Positions 12,492-22,794 are shown, numbered from the stretch's first letter. The stretch: 64,000 bases of DNA from [Flavobacterium] thermophilum (GCA_900450595.1 UGGS01000001.1:2046001-2110000); one strand, 5' to 3'. The notes: generated by a model not told the origin, from the letters alone. Numbers and translations: made by a program.

Positions 12492-12656
12492 TCAGCCTTT
12501 CATTTCAAAAATCAGAAACATCACTATGTACAGCGAAAGAACACGAAACGCCAGCTCGTTTTGTATCATGTCGCTTGCGGCGTTTCTCAGCCCGTGTTCC
12601 CAAATGACGCGCACTCCTATTTTATCAGAAATGGGGGATGTTCGCGCCTTCTTCAT
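12492..12656 (-). CDS. Small hypothetical protein with a C-terminal hydrophobic segment
   Basis: The product is 54 residues beginning [14 protein letters not shown] and ending in a hydrophobic stretch ([15 protein letters not shown]) that could be a membrane segment. AGGTGA lies 4 bases before this ATG; a longer in-frame version up to 12770 has no ribosome-binding site. It lies directly upstream of the GNAT gene on the same strand. I do not recognise a family, and it could be a chance open frame. Confidence 0.4.
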   Translation of the reverse strand: MKKARTSPISDKIGVRVIWEHGLRNAASDMIQNELAFRVLSLYIVMFLIFEMKG

Positions 12657-13046
12657 ATGTTCACCTGTGCCTCGCTTGTTATTGACGGCGCGCCCGCACC
12701 GCAAAGCGACTGTCCCCCGCCCAATCACCCGTGTCCCCCATTTAGGACGGCTGGCCGTTTCTTTCTCCAAGACGCAGCCCGCTCTCCCACGAAGGCCCCG
12801 CCTTCCTCCGACAAAGGCAAAAAAACGGCGTGAGTTCGGTCATCCCAGACTCACGCCGTTTTGTGTTTACCAAAACGGCAACGCCCATCTGCAAAACAAC
12901 ACAACCGTCTTCTCTTACGTCACCCCAATGAAGCGACAACGTCGAATGACGAAGGCATGAACATTTCTTCCTCTAACGCAGCGACAAAGCGGCGTCCAAC
13001 GATCGGCGAGCATCCCCGCCTATCGAAGTCAAGACGCGAGCACTCG
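12657..13046. other. Gene-free stretch with terminator
   Basis: I see no coding frame with a ribosome-binding site. The only clear element is the terminator at 12819-12862. Confidence 0.5.
12819..12862. terminator. Terminator (bidirectional)
   Basis: AAAAAACGGCGTGAG pairs with CTCACGCCGTTTT. It probably ends the transcript of the RND exporter gene and may act in both directions. Confidence 0.75.
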
Positions 13047-16000
13047 TCACTCGCTTGCGGAAGCGCCTTTTTTCTTCCACTTCATCAAGGTCTCATAAAC
13101 GATCGGGACAATGATCAGGGTCAAAAGTGTAGAGCTCGTCAATCCACCGATGACGGTCACGCCGAGTCCTTTGGAAATCAACGCCCCGCCTTCCATTCCA
13201 AACGCGAGCGGGAGCAACGCGCCGACAGTCGCAATGGCTGTCATTAAGATCGGGCGCAAGCGCGTCCCGGCCGCTTCCAAAAGCGCTTCGCGCGTCGACA
13301 GTCCGTCGCGTTCTTTATGAATGACGCGGTCAATCAAAACGATGGCGTTCGTGACCACGATGCCAATCAACATCAACATGCCGATCAGCGCTGAAATGCT
13401 GATGGTTTCGTCAGCAATAAACAGAGCCAGGAGCGCACCAATGACGGTAAACGGCAGCGAGAACAAAATCGCAAACGGCGCCAACCCGCCGCCAAACGTG
13501 ACGACAAGCACAAAATAGACGATCGCTACGGCGGCGAGCATCGCGAGCCCGAGCTGGGTGAACGCCTCTTCGATATCTTCGGTGACTCCTCCCATGTGGA
13601 TATCGACATTGGATGGAACGCGCAGCTTGTCGATGGCCTTTTGCACGTCCGCCGACACAGCGGCGACGTCTTTCGTTTTCACTTCCGCCGACACGCTCGC
13701 GTATACCCGGCCGTCATAGCGTTGAATTTCGCTGTACGTATGCCCTTTTTTCAACTCGGCCACATCTTCAATCGGCACTTGGATACCAAGCGGCGACACA
13801 ATCGTTTTCTTCATCAAATCACGAATATCATCGTATTGCTCTTTTTCAGCCGCAATGTAGACGTTGAGATCTTCACCATCTTGCTTAACCGTCGCAATCG
13901 CTTGGCGCTCGCCATTCTCGGACAACGCTGCGGCGATTTGTGCAGCAGTCAGCCCGAATTCACTTAATTTTTTCTGGTCGGCGACAAGCGTATATTCTTC
14001 AAACCGGGCGGACATGCTTGTTTTCACATTGGTCAACTCATCATGATCGCGCAAAATGTCCGCTACTTTCTCAACAATCGGCTCGATTTCTTCCATTTGA
14101 TCCCCGTACACGTTAAGCTCAATCACATTGGATGTCCCGGTGCCCGAAACGTCCTGGCTTTGCCATTCCCCTTTGTCTCCGCGCTCATCAAGCGCCTTCA
14201 TCACTTTTTCCTTCTCTTCGGCAAAGTTTTTCACATCGGGGTCATACTCGACATAAAACAGCGCTGCATTGTCCTGACCCGGGTTCATCGGGTTGCCCCC
14301 GCCGACAGACAGTTGAATGTTCTTTACTCCGTCGCGCTTCTCGAAAAACGCCTCCACTTCTTTAGCAATGCGTTCCACTTGATCCACCGTTTGCCCCGGA
14401 GCAGGACTGTACGTAGCAACAATCATTTTTTGCTCATCAGATGGCAAGAAGCTGACCCCAACATACGGGACGAGGAACAAACTTGCAACAAGCAGCAACA
14501 CGGCTGCGCCGCTCACGATGAGTTTATGATCCAACGACCAACGGAGCACCGTTTTATACCAAGACGCCAAGAGGCTTTTTCTTTCCTTTGCCCGGACGCG
14601 TTTCGCTGCCACGCCATTGCGGAACAGCCAGTGAGCCAACGCCGGAACAACGGTAACCGCAACAATTAGCGAGGCGAGTAACGCAAACACAATCGTTAGC
14701 GCAAACGGCAAAAACAGCTCGCCAACCATCCCTTTGACCAATCCGAGCGGCAAAAAGACGGCCACCGTTACAATCGTCGACGACGCGATCGGGATAAACA
14801 TTTCTTTCGTTGCCGAGACGATCAGTTCTTTTCCAGTGAGCGGTTCATCCGGCAATGTCATGCGCCGGTAAATGTTTTCCACAACAACGATCGAATCGTC
14901 AATGACGCGGCCGATCGCCACCGTCATGGCGCCAAGCGTCATGAGATTGAGCGTAATATCCATCTCATACAGCAGCAAAATCGCAATCAACAGCGACAGC
15001 GGAATCGACACGACGGAAATCAACGTCGTGCGGATGTTGCGCAAAAACAGGAAAATGACAATGACCGCAAACAGTGCGCCAAACACTGCTTTGTCCACCA
15101 TCGTGTTCACCGAATCTTCAATCGGCTGCCCTTGGTCAAACACAGTGATAATGCGCAACCCGTCATAGCGCTTCTCGAGATCTTTGATTTTTTCCTTGAC
15201 GGCGTTGACGACAGTGACCGTATTAGCGTCTTGCGCTTTCACGATTTGCACGCCGATTGACGGTTCACCGTTCGTCCGCGAAATCGATTCTGCTTTAGCG
15301 ACGACTTCCACTTCAGCCAGATCGCTCAACGAAACAGAAGGAATCGAAGGAGATGTACCTGCTTGGCCAGAAGCGGCGCCTTGCGTTTGGGCCGCTGCTC
15401 CTTGACCTGCCGCCATTCCTTGCATCTGACCGGCCGCTCCCATTCCTTCGCCGCCTGCCATCGGTGACTGCGCTGCTCCATTAGCAGGGGCGATCGGAAT
15501 GCGGAGCGCTTTTAAGTCATCGACCGTGACGATGCGTCCGTCGATGACGACCGATTTTTCCGTATCTCCAAACGTGTACAGACCGAGCGGAAGTGAAACA
15601 GCGGAAGCTTGAATGACGTTGATGACCGATTGTTCAGTCAGCCCATACTGCTTCAACTTCTGTTCATCGAGTCGAATGTTCACTTCTTGCATTTGCTGGC
15701 CAGCGACTTCAACCGAATCAACGCCGTCGATGCCCTCCAATTCCGGGACGACATGACGCTCAACCGTTTCTGTCAGCTCAGCTAACGATTCGTCCGGATT
15801 GGTCACGCTTAATGAGATGACCGGAAAAGCGGAAAAGCTAATCCGGGAAACGTCCGGCTCCTGCGCCCCATCAGGCAGCTTCAAATGACTAAGCGCCTCT
15901 TTCACTTCATTTTGCGCTTTTTCCATATCTTTGTCGAACTCATATTCAATTTGTACAAACGATGCATGTTGAAAGGAAGAGGAACGGACAACCGTGACAC

Positions 16001-16229
16001 CGTCCAAATGTTCGACCCGCTGTTCAATCGGCTCCGTCACCTTCTTGGCCACTTCTTCCGGCGTAGCCCCCGGATAGACCGTCGAGACGGAAATGAACGG
16101 AACGTTAATGTTCGGGATCGTTTCGAGTTTCATGTTCATTCCCGAATACAACCCCGCCACAGCAACAATAATCGTCAAAATCCAAATGGCGAGCTTATTA
16201 TTGAGCGAAAACTGAATGACTTTCCTCAC
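13047..16229 (-). CDS. swrC: RND-superfamily exporter (AcrB/SwrC type)
   Basis: The 1,060-residue inner-membrane proton-driven pump has 12 predicted membrane helices in two halves and two large extracytoplasmic loops. The start MRKVIQFSLNNKLAIWIL and the pore-domain string STVYPGATPEEV match the family. The TM4 region contains GRVIDDSIVVVENIYRR, where the paired Asp residues relay protons. In B. subtilis the homologue exports surfactin and supports swarming. An unusual Gly/Ala/Met/Gln-rich stretch (about residues 250-295) sits in the first extracytoplasmic loop. No membrane-fusion partner gene is adjacent. Two operator-like palindromes overlap the promoter area. Confidence 0.93.
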   Translation of the reverse strand: MRKVIQFSLNNKLAIWILTIIVAVAGLYSGMNMKLETIPNINVPFISVSTVYPGATPEEVAKKVTEPIEQRVEHLDGVTVVRSSSFQHASFVQIEYEFDKDMEKAQNEVKEALSHLKLPDGAQEPDVSRISFSAFPVISLSVTNPDESLAELTETVERHVVPELEGIDGVDSVEVAGQQMQEVNIRLDEQKLKQYGLTEQSVINVIQASAVSLPLGLYTFGDTEKSVVIDGRIVTVDDLKALRIPIAPANGAAQSPMAGGEGMGAAGQMQGMAAGQGAAAQTQGAASGQAGTSPSIPSVSLSDLAEVEVVAKAESISRTNGEPSIGVQIVKAQDANTVTVVNAVKEKIKDLEKRYDGLRIITVFDQGQPIEDSVNTMVDKAVFGALFAVIVIFLFLRNIRTTLISVVSIPLSLLIAILLLYEMDITLNLMTLGAMTVAIGRVIDDSIVVVENIYRRMTLPDEPLTGKELIVSATKEMFIPIASSTIVTVAVFLPLGLVKGMVGELFLPFALTIVFALLASLIVAVTVVPALAHWLFRNGVAAKRVRAKERKSLLASWYKTVLRWSLDHKLIVSGAAVLLLVASLFLVPYVGVSFLPSDEQKMIVATYSPAPGQTVDQVERIAKEVEAFFEKRDGVKNIQLSVGGGNPMNPGQDNAALFYVEYDPDVKNFAEEKEKVMKALDERGDKGEWQSQDVSGTGTSNVIELNVYGDQMEEIEPIVEKVADILRDHDELTNVKTSMSARFEEYTLVADQKKLSEFGLTAAQIAAALSENGERQAIATVKQDGEDLNVYIAAEKEQYDDIRDLMKKTIVSPLGIQVPIEDVAELKKGHTYSEIQRYDGRVYASVSAEVKTKDVAAVSADVQKAIDKLRVPSNVDIHMGGVTEDIEEAFTQLGLAMLAAVAIVYFVLVVTFGGGLAPFAILFSLPFTVIGALLALFIADETISISALIGMLMLIGIVVTNAIVLIDRVIHKERDGLSTREALLEAAGTRLRPILMTAIATVGALLPLAFGMEGGALISKGLGVTVIGGLTSSTLLTLIIVPIVYETLMKWKKKGASASE

Positions 16230-16276
16230 GCGCTTCTCCCCTTTAAATCCATGATCATATTGGTTCCACTTTCCTA

Positions 16277-16328
16277 TGACTATACGGTCACAAGTTATAT
16301 ACTAATTGACCAAATGGTCATTTGTCAA
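16277..16328 (-). promoter_or_regulatory. Two TetR-type operators and -35 box before the RND gene
   Basis: Two 14-base sites of form TGAC-N6-GTCA lie at 16277-16290 and 16307-16320, centred 30 bases apart. On the minus strand TTGACA occupies 16323-16328, so the second site falls where the spacer to the -10 would be. The -10 (TTAGTA at 16300-16305) is weak. TetR-type repressors bind such palindromes; no TetR gene is nearby. Confidence 0.6.
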
Positions 16329-16351
16329 AATTGGAAACCCACCTCATCTGA

Positions 16352-17236
16352 TTGCTGAACATCGATCCGACATGCTGCTATGTATTCGAGCCCATTTCTA
16401 GGTCAACCATCCCGTCTTTTCTTCATTCAGGTTCCACCTTATCACACACCTCCCATCTTTTGTTATGCTCTAGCGACATATTTTTAGTTACGACTCAAGA
16501 CGTATTTTGGATTCAACTGTGTAAAAAAGACATGGATGATCTTGTTTCTGCGGTTGGCTTTTGTTTTTTGACCGTTAAAATTGCGTGAACAGCCACGCGG
16601 CGAATACATCCGGTTGGGACAATCCGGCAATCGCCACGTAGATAAGCAAAACAAAGGATATAAGAAAAGCAAGATGGAGGATATGTGCAGTTACCGTATG
16701 GAGCTTGAAAAAGTGTCAGGCTCATGCTCCTTTTTCACTTGATTAGATGACTCATCGGCAGGAAATAAAAAGTCCTTGAAAGAGCGCCCGCTCCATCAAG
16801 TCCCCAAACCATTTCCTAACTATGTTGGTTTAATAGCTTCTTTTCATTGTTTGACTACATGTACGAGGTCCTTCCCGAGAATTTTACACTGATGAGAAAA
16901 ACATAGTCAGATTTGTGATTTTGAACTGAAATAATTGGAAAAAGACAGTTCAAAATAATGTGCTAGTTACATTCTCATTTTTAATCTTAGCTTTTGTAAG
17001 ATGTCTTTTTCAACATAATATACACCTTGACCGTCGGTATGACTTCCATACATCATTTGCCCATTAAAACACCAACAAAAATCCGCCCTCATTCAATGAG
17101 AGGGCGGTTCATTCGGGTGGAAATCGACACAAAGGCCCCGACGTCTTTTATGACAAGAAGGCGGTAAACGGTGGGGGAACGATTGCTGTCTTGCATCTAC
17201 ACAGGACCGAAACAAAGGCTGTCTTGGCTCATTCGA
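16352..17236. other. AT-rich region without a recognisable gene
   Basis: About 880 bp are more AT-rich than their surroundings. Open frames are short and lack ribosome-binding sites or family motifs. A likely terminator lies at its right end (17075-17107). It may be decayed DNA, possibly where the RND pump's regulator once lay, but I see no protein remnant that proves this. Confidence 0.4.
17075..17107 (-). terminator. Terminator after sspH
   Basis: On the minus strand CCGCCCTC/GAGGGCGG forms the stem and is followed by ATTTTTGTT, about 130 bases past the sspH stop. Confidence 0.65.
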
Positions 17237-17434
17237 TTAGTGGGCGGCTTCTCCCTTTTCCTCCAGTTCGGCCACCGGCACGTCCCGACGCTCATTGAGC
17301 CGGCCGTCGCGCAAATGGACAGTTGCCATTTGGTTTTCTTCGTCATACCCGTCAATCCAAACCGATACCCCGTTGTAATACACAGGAATATCGGCAGGTG
17401 ATGAAACGATTTGTTTTACACGGTTCATGTCCAT
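17237..17434 (-). CDS. sspH: Small acid-soluble spore protein, H type
   Basis: The 65-residue protein matches the SspH family: an MDMNR start, IPVYYNGVSVWIDGYDEEN in the middle and a VPVAELEE ending. It is a minor spore-core protein in Bacillaceae. The first Met is used because it aligns with the family start and AAAGGGG precedes it. A sigma-G-type promoter lies at 17470-17500, consistent with expression in the forespore. Divergent from yugO. Confidence 0.9.
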   Translation of the reverse strand: MDMNRVKQIVSSPADIPVYYNGVSVWIDGYDEENQMATVHLRDGRLNERRDVPVAELEEKGEAAH

Positions 17435-17469
17435 AACCCACTATCCCCTTTCACTGACGTTTCGTTTCC

Positions 17470-17500
17470 TAGTATGGAAAAGAACAGGAATGTTTATGCA
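17470..17500 (-). promoter_or_regulatory. Sigma-G-type promoter of sspH
   Basis: On the minus strand TGCATA (17495-17500) and CATACTA (17470-17476) are spaced by 18 bases, matching the forespore sigma-G consensus. Confidence 0.65.
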
Positions 17501-17544
17501 AAAACCGTCCACACTAAAGAAGGAATCAACCAAAAGAGGGATAG

Positions 17545-18543
17545 ATGATGAAAATGAGGAACTTGCTTGTTTCCTATTGGCGGATGTCAACCGTTCTCCG
17601 TCTGTTCGCTATCGCGAGCGCCATTATCGTCTTGTTTGGTGCACTGATGCATGTGATTGAGCCGGAGACATTCCGCACCATCTTTGATGGCATTTGGTGG
17701 GCGAGCGTGACGACAACGACGATCGGCTATGGGGATATCGTTCCGAAAACACTCGCGGGAAAGCTTGCTGCGATAGTGCTTATCGCCCTCGGCACTGGAA
17801 TCATCGCTGCTTATTTCGCTTCGATATCGGCAGCAGCAGCTTCTCGGGAAACGGCGCATACGAACGGGCAGCTTCCATATACAGAGCGGGGACACGTCAT
17901 TATTGTCGGTTGGAATGAGCGGGCACGCGAAATGCTGCTTCGCTTCGCTAGACAAGATTCGCTGCCCCGCTTTGTCCTGATCGACGCTACTGTACCGTCC
18001 CATCCGCTTCCACACATTCCTTTTCATTTTATTAAAGGGTCGGCACACGATGATGCGGTGCTCGAAAAGGCCAATATTGGCCATGCCCAGTTTGTGATCA
18101 TTACCGCCGACCCGCATAAAGCAGAAGAGGACGCCGATACAGATACGATCGTCGCGCTGCTCGCTGCCAAGAGCCTCAACCCGTCGGTGTATGCCATCGT
18201 GGAAATATTGACCGCCCGCAATGTCCAAAACGCTTTTCGCGCCGGAGCGGATGAAGTGGTTCAAACGAACTTGCTGGCGAGCACTGCGATGGCGGCCAGC
18301 CTTCGCTCACCGGGAGTCGCCGGCGCCATCGAGAGAATGCTCGGTCGATTTGGCGAACAAACCTTGCGCCTTCTCACCCCCACCGAGCAACAAATCGGCC
18401 AGCCGTTCACCACCGTCCAGCAGCTGCTGCTTGAGCAAAATATCACGCTGCTTGGCGTCATCCGCGGGGACAATGGGAACCTTTCCATTTTGCCGCAGCG
18501 CCCGATCGAAGAACATGATCGCCTGTTCGTGTTTGTTCCTTAA
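17545..18543 (+). CDS. yugO: Potassium channel with RCK (TrkA-N) domain
   Basis: Two membrane helices (about residues 19-37 and 72-98) flank the selectivity filter TTTTIGYGD (residues 56-64). A cytoplasmic RCK domain follows from ~115 ([14 protein letters not shown]) with a C-terminal TrkA-C-like part ending [11 protein letters not shown]. subtilis YugO is the K+ channel behind electrical signalling in biofilms. AAAAGAGGGATAG precedes the first ATG. The 3' end overlaps that of the convergent yugN by 4 bases, the same neighbour as in B. subtilis. Confidence 0.92.
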   Translation: MMKMRNLLVSYWRMSTVLRLFAIASAIIVLFGALMHVIEPETFRTIFDGIWWASVTTTTIGYGDIVPKTLAGKLAAIVLIALGTGIIAAYFASISAAAASRETAHTNGQLPYTERGHVIIVGWNERAREMLLRFARQDSLPRFVLIDATVPSHPLPHIPFHFIKGSAHDDAVLEKANIGHAQFVIITADPHKAEEDADTDTIVALLAAKSLNPSVYAIVEILTARNVQNAFRAGADEVVQTNLLASTAMAASLRSPGVAGAIERMLGRFGEQTLRLLTPTEQQIGQPFTTVQQLLLEQNITLLGVIRGDNGNLSILPQRPIEEHDRLFVFVP

Positions 18544-18950
18544 TCGAGCAGGCGGCGCTCCAACTCTTGAACGAGCGCTTTACCGACGGAAATATACCGC
18601 TCGGGAACGGTCGCATCCGGGTCTTGCGGTTCGGCAAACTGGTTGAACGCCGCCCCCACATTGCCCACATCGGCGAAATCATCAATTCCTTGTTGATATT
18701 TATGCGCAAGCAAAAACGGCCGCCCAAGCTCCACCGTCGTGCCATGCGAATCAAGCTGCCCGTCGACTGCCCGAAACGGCACGCGCAAAAACTGGTAACC
18801 TAAGTCGTCGGCGATTTTGTAGTCAAAATACCCGTGATCGTAATCCCAGCCGCCGCCGATCACATAACCGAGTGGTTTTAATTGCTCTTCCAAATGGTAC
18901 AGCTGAAATTGCTTCCCTTCCAAACGCGACGGAAGTTCAATCATAGACAA
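18540..18950 (-). CDS. yugN: YugN-like family protein
   Basis: The 136-residue soluble protein of unknown function has the family strings [19 protein letters not shown] and [15 protein letters not shown]. It lies between the yugO channel and pgi as in B. subtilis, but points at yugO and overlaps it by 4 bases. AAGGAGGGG precedes the start. It may be transcribed alone; no promoter was called. Confidence 0.88.
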   Translation of the reverse strand: MSMIELPSRLEGKQFQLYHLEEQLKPLGYVIGGGWDYDHGYFDYKIADDLGYQFLRVPFRAVDGQLDSHGTTVELGRPFLLAHKYQQGIDDFADVGNVGAAFNQFAEPQDPDATVPERYISVGKALVQELERRLLD

Positions 18951-19096
18951 CCCCTCCTTCTTTTTTATCGTTTCCCGTTTGATGGGGATTATTTGCCCGC
19001 GGCAACTTCAGACGCCTGGTGAAAAACGGCAGGGGGCGATATAGCCGCGCCCGGGCGCTAAGCAGCCAAACGGCTGGTTCACAACGGGGTCAGGCC

Positions 19097-19140
19097 AAAA
19101 AAAACGCCTCTTCCCTCGCAAAAGGGAAGAGGCGCTTTTT
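19097..19140. terminator. Strong bidirectional terminator
   Basis: The stem CGCCTCTTCCCT/AGGGAAGAGGCG has an A-run before it and a T-run after it. On the minus strand it ends the pgi transcript. Confidence 0.85.
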
Positions 19141-19190
19141 CCGCCGTTTGGGACGCGTCGCAGCATGGCGGACAGCGGTGAACCGCGTTG

Positions 19191-20540
19191 TCATTTCAGC
19201 CGTTTTTCCAGCTCTTCTTTCAGCTGCTCATACCCCGGCTTGCCCAAGAGGGCGAACATGTTCTTTTTGTATGCTTCCACTCCCGGTTGGTCAAATGGAT
19301 TCACCCCGAGCAAGTAGCCGCTCATAGCGCACGCTTTCTCAAAGAAGTAGACGAGATAGCCAAACGTGTACTCATCCAGTTTCGGCAAGGTGATGACCAA
19401 GTTCGGCACGCCGCCGTCCGTATGGGCGAGCAGCGTCCCTTCGAACGCTTTCGTGTTGACGAAATCGACCGTTTTTCCCGCCAAATAGTTGAGTCCGTCA
19501 AGGTCGTTGTCTTCCGCTTCGATGACCAATTCATGGCGCGGTTCTTCTAGCTTCAGCACCGTTTCAAACAAATCGCGGCGCCCTTCTTGAATGTATTGGC
19601 CGAGCGAATGCAAGTCGGTCGAAAAGTCGGCCGACGCCGGGTAAATCCCTTTTTGGTCTTTCCCTTCGCTTTCGCCAAACAATTGCTTCCACCATTCGGC
19701 GAAGTAGTGCAGCGCCGGTTCGTAGTTCACAAGCAGTTCGATCGTTTTCCCTTTGTTGTACAAAATGTTGCGGATGGCGGCGTATTGGTAGGCAGCGTTG
19801 TCCTCAAGCTCCGAGGAACTGAAATCGCTGCGCGCTTTCGCCGCGCCTTCCATCATCGCGTCGATGTCCGCGCCGCTGGCAGCAATCGGCAATAGCCCGA
19901 CCGCGGTCAACACCGAATAGCGGCCGCCAATGTCATCCGGAATGACAAACGTTTCATACCCTTCCTCGTTGGCGAGCGTTCTTAACGCGCCGCGCTTGCT
20001 GTCCGTCGTCGCATAAATGCGGCGGCGCGCTTCCTCTTTGCCGTATTTATCCTCGAGCAGTTTGCGGAAAATACGGAACGCGATCGCCGGCTCGGTCGTC
20101 GTCCCCGATTTGGAAATGACGTTGATCGAGAAGTCTTTTCCTTCCAAGAAATCGATGACGTCTTTCATGTACGTCGAGCTGATGTTGTTGCCGACAAAAA
20201 TGATTTGCGGCGTTTTCCGCTTCTCTTTCGGCAAGGCGTTGTAAAACGAATGATGCAGCATCTCAATCGCCGCGCGCGCGCCAAGATACGAGCCGCCGAT
20301 GCCGATCACAAGAAGGACATCGGAGTCTGATTGAATCTTTTTCGCCGCCTCCTTGATGCGGGCGAATTCGTCTTTGTCATAGTCGACCGGCCAGTCAAGC
20401 CAGCCTAAAAAGTCGCTCCCGGTTCCGGTTTTTTCGTGAAGAGAATGATGCGCGACTTTCACCGCATCGCGCAAGTATGTAAGCTCATGTTCGCCAAAAA
20501 AGGCGAGCGCTTTCGAATAATCGAACCGAATATGGGTCAT
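19191..20540 (-). CDS. pgi: Glucose-6-phosphate isomerase
   Basis: This enzyme interconverts glucose-6-phosphate and fructose-6-phosphate in glycolysis and gluconeogenesis. The start [11 protein letters not shown] is chosen over an upstream extension because AAAGGGAGG lies just before it and it gives 449 residues, the usual Bacillus length. Visible signatures are [51 protein letters not shown] and the C-terminal [14 protein letters not shown]. The longer open frame upstream has no family similarity. Confidence 0.96.
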   Translation of the reverse strand: MTHIRFDYSKALAFFGEHELTYLRDAVKVAHHSLHEKTGTGSDFLGWLDWPVDYDKDEFARIKEAAKKIQSDSDVLLVIGIGGSYLGARAAIEMLHHSFYNALPKEKRKTPQIIFVGNNISSTYMKDVIDFLEGKDFSINVISKSGTTTEPAIAFRIFRKLLEDKYGKEEARRRIYATTDSKRGALRTLANEEGYETFVIPDDIGGRYSVLTAVGLLPIAASGADIDAMMEGAAKARSDFSSSELEDNAAYQYAAIRNILYNKGKTIELLVNYEPALHYFAEWWKQLFGESEGKDQKGIYPASADFSTDLHSLGQYIQEGRRDLFETVLKLEEPRHELVIEAEDNDLDGLNYLAGKTVDFVNTKAFEGTLLAHTDGGVPNLVITLPKLDEYTFGYLVYFFEKACAMSGYLLGVNPFDQPGVEAYKKNMFALLGKPGYEQLKEELEKRLK

Positions 20541-20995
20541 CCATTCCGCCTCCCTTTCATGTTCATTGCCTTCTTTCACTTTAGCGGAATGGACGGGGGA
20601 AATCAAGCCGCGGTCCGCGTTTGCAAACGGATTCAATTCCGACAATTTTCGCTGCGTGTTTTCGGACGAAAGCCGACGAACAACGGCGGTTTCGCCCAAT
20701 TGAGAATTCTGCCACAAACGAAGAGGTAATGGCAAAGGGGGGCCGCTTGTGAAAGTGCGTTTTGGCTGCCTTTTCCGACTCCTAGAAAGCCGGGCAACAC
20801 AGCCATGCCCGCCAAACCGACGATGCCGGAGCGGCGAGAAAAGCAACATTTCCCGCTTTGAACACGGTCATGACGGCAGCTTTTCTCTTCCATCGCCAGC
20901 CTTGCCGGGGACGGACAGCAAACAGCCAGCTTTGGCCTAAAGCCGCCGGCTGGCTGTTGCAAAACCGCTTCATCTTGGAGAGCCCCCGCTTTTCC
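20541..20995. other. Gene-free stretch upstream of pgi
   Basis: No gene is seen. A 10-bp inverted repeat AACAGCCAGC/GCTGGCTGTT at about 20919-20959 may terminate the alcohol dehydrogenase transcript on the minus strand. Confidence 0.4.
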
Positions 20996-20997
20996 AG

Positions 20998-21205
20998 TAA
21001 ACGACCCACCACCTACGCTTCGCTTAGAGGTGGGGACTTCAAGCGACTTGTGCGTGTCCACCGAACAGCAAGCCACACACAAGAACCCTTTACGCTTCCC
21101 TTCGTTCCGAAGGTGTCGGTTCGAACCATATTTTATCCTATTCGTTGGCTAACGCCAACCGACATTCATCTCCTACTTTCACTTCGTTTCGAAGTGAGAA
21201 AGATG
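20998..21205 (-). mobile_element. Structured orphan element resembling an IS200/IS605 end (omega-RNA-like)
   Basis: This ~200-bp stretch has no coding frame but dense palindromes: a stem with loop TACGCTTCGCTTAGA at 21005-21035, GTTGGCT/AGCCAAC near 21144-21160, GGTTCGAACC near 21118-21127, and TCACTTCG/CGAAGTGA at 21180-21197. The first hairpin shares its loop with the end hairpin of the tnpB element at 43785-43815, while its stem differs by paired substitutions. It begins right at the stop of the dehydrogenase gene. It is probably a non-autonomous IS605-type relic or orphan RNA; orientation is uncertain. Confidence 0.5.
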
Positions 21206-22369
21206 TTAAAGCGACGCGCGCAAAATGGCGAGCACATCGTCACGGTTCAGCTTTTTGAAATGGCCGAACTCGCCGAACGCCATCGCTTTATCGGCCATCA
21301 GCTCCAAGTTTTCCTCGCCGATGCCATAGTCCGCAAGCCGCGACGGCGCCCCAAGGCTTGACCAAAACGCCCGCAGCCGCTCGATGCCTTCAAGCGCCAC
21401 ATCGCGCTCCGCTTTTCCGGCCGGATCAACTCCGAAGACGCGCACCGCAAGCTGGGCGAAACGGCTGACGTTTTCATCCAAAACATGCTTCATCCAGTTC
21501 GGGAACAAAATCGCCAACCCCCCGCCGTGCGGAATGTCATACACCGCGGAAACGGCGTGCTCAATGTTGTGCGTCGCCCAGTCGCCGCGCACGCCCATTT
21601 GCAAAAAGCCGTTTAAGGCGATCGTGCCCGAGTACATGATCGTTTCGCGCAGCTCGTAGTTTTCCAGGTCATTGACCAGCTTCGGCGCCGCCTCGATGAC
21701 CGTGTTGAGCACCGCTTCGCACATCCGGTCTTGAAGCGGCGTGTTCGGCGTGTGGTGGAAATATTGCTCGAACACATGGGACATCATATCGACGATGCCG
21801 TAAACGGTTTGGTCTTTCGGGACCGTCATCGTATACGTCGGGTCCAAAATCGAAAATTGTGGAAACGTCACCGGGCTGCCCCAGCCGTATTTTTCTTTCG
21901 TCTCCCAGTTCGTAATGACCGAACCGGCATTCATCTCCGACCCTGTCGCTGCCAGCGTCAAAATCACGCCAAACGGCAACGCGTCGGTGACGGCCGCTTT
22001 TTTTGTGATGAATTCCCACGGATCGCCGTCAAATTTCACCCCGGCCGCGATCGCCTTCGTGCAGTCAATCACGCTGCCGCCGCCGACAGCGAGCAAAAAC
22101 TCAACCCCTTCCTTCCGGCAAAGATCGACCCCTTTGCGGACGGTCGAGACGCGGGGATTCGGTTCGACGCCCGGCAGCTCAACAACGTCGGCGCCAATGC
22201 CGGCCAAGATGGCCATCACTTCATCATACAATCCGTTTCGTTTGATGCTGCCGCCGCCGTAGACAAGCAGCACCTTTTTGCCGTAGCGCGGCACTTCCTG
22301 CCTCAGCTGTTCAATTTGCCCCTTCCCGAAAATGAGTTTCGTCGGGTTGCGGAATGTAAATGGTTTCAT
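21206..22369 (-). CDS. yugJ: Iron-containing NAD(P)H-dependent alcohol (butanol) dehydrogenase
   Basis: The 387-residue class III alcohol dehydrogenase has the nucleotide site [16 protein letters not shown], the Fe ligands in [13 protein letters not shown] (Asp, His) and the later His residues in [20 protein letters not shown]. It is closest to the YugJ/YugK (BDH/YqhD) group that reduces aldehydes; which of the two paralogues it represents cannot be decided. GGGAAACGAG precedes the ATG. A single copy occurs here, where B. subtilis has two in tandem. Confidence 0.9.
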   Translation of the reverse strand: MKPFTFRNPTKLIFGKGQIEQLRQEVPRYGKKVLLVYGGGSIKRNGLYDEVMAILAGIGADVVELPGVEPNPRVSTVRKGVDLCRKEGVEFLLAVGGGSVIDCTKAIAAGVKFDGDPWEFITKKAAVTDALPFGVILTLAATGSEMNAGSVITNWETKEKYGWGSPVTFPQFSILDPTYTMTVPKDQTVYGIVDMMSHVFEQYFHHTPNTPLQDRMCEAVLNTVIEAAPKLVNDLENYELRETIMYSGTIALNGFLQMGVRGDWATHNIEHAVSAVYDIPHGGGLAILFPNWMKHVLDENVSRFAQLAVRVFGVDPAGKAERDVALEGIERLRAFWSSLGAPSRLADYGIGEENLELMADKAMAFGEFGHFKKLNRDDVLAILRASL

Positions 22370-22524
22370 CTCGTTTCCCTCCTTTGGCTTCTATGGCTTC
22401 TATTATGGCGGCCGCGGCCATCGTTGTAAAGCCGATTGCTTTCCAAAGCAGCCGTGCATATTTTCAACCGCTATGATTCATTCTATAAGTGAATGAAAGA
22501 TCTTGCCCAAAGGAGGTGGACACG

Positions 22525-22758
22525 ATGGGAGCGTGGCAGCGGATCGCCTTGTTATTGACGATCATTGGCGCGATAAACTGGGGACTAATCGGGTTTTTTC
22601 AATTTGATTTGGTTGCCGCCATTTTCGGCGGCCAGGACGCCGTTTGGTCGCGCATCATTTACAGCCTTGTCGGCATCGCCGGCTTGATCAACCTGGCGTT
22701 GTTGTTCAAACCGGCCGAAGAGCTCGAGCGCACTGAACCGAAACCGACCCGCACCTGA
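22525..22758 (+). CDS. yuzA: YuzA, DUF378 membrane protein
   Basis: The 77-residue protein has two membrane helices with the DUF378 core LLLTIIGAINWGLIGFFQFD and IYSLVGIAGLINLALLF. Function is unknown. The start is the GTGGCAGCGG-proximal ATG at 22525, 5 bases after AAAGGAGGTGG; the longer frame from 22489 lacks a ribosome-binding site. The tail is short and charged. Confidence 0.88.
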   Translation: MGAWQRIALLLTIIGAINWGLIGFFQFDLVAAIFGGQDAVWSRIIYSLVGIAGLINLALLFKPAEELERTEPKPTRT

Positions 22759-22794
22759 ACGGGGCGGGACACCGCAGTTTGCGGGCGAAACCGG

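Noticed and set aside
16352..16588. 78-codon plus-strand frame in the AT-rich region after the RND gene
   Set aside because: No ribosome-binding site, no motif, and several Cys/Ser-rich stretches typical of chance translation.
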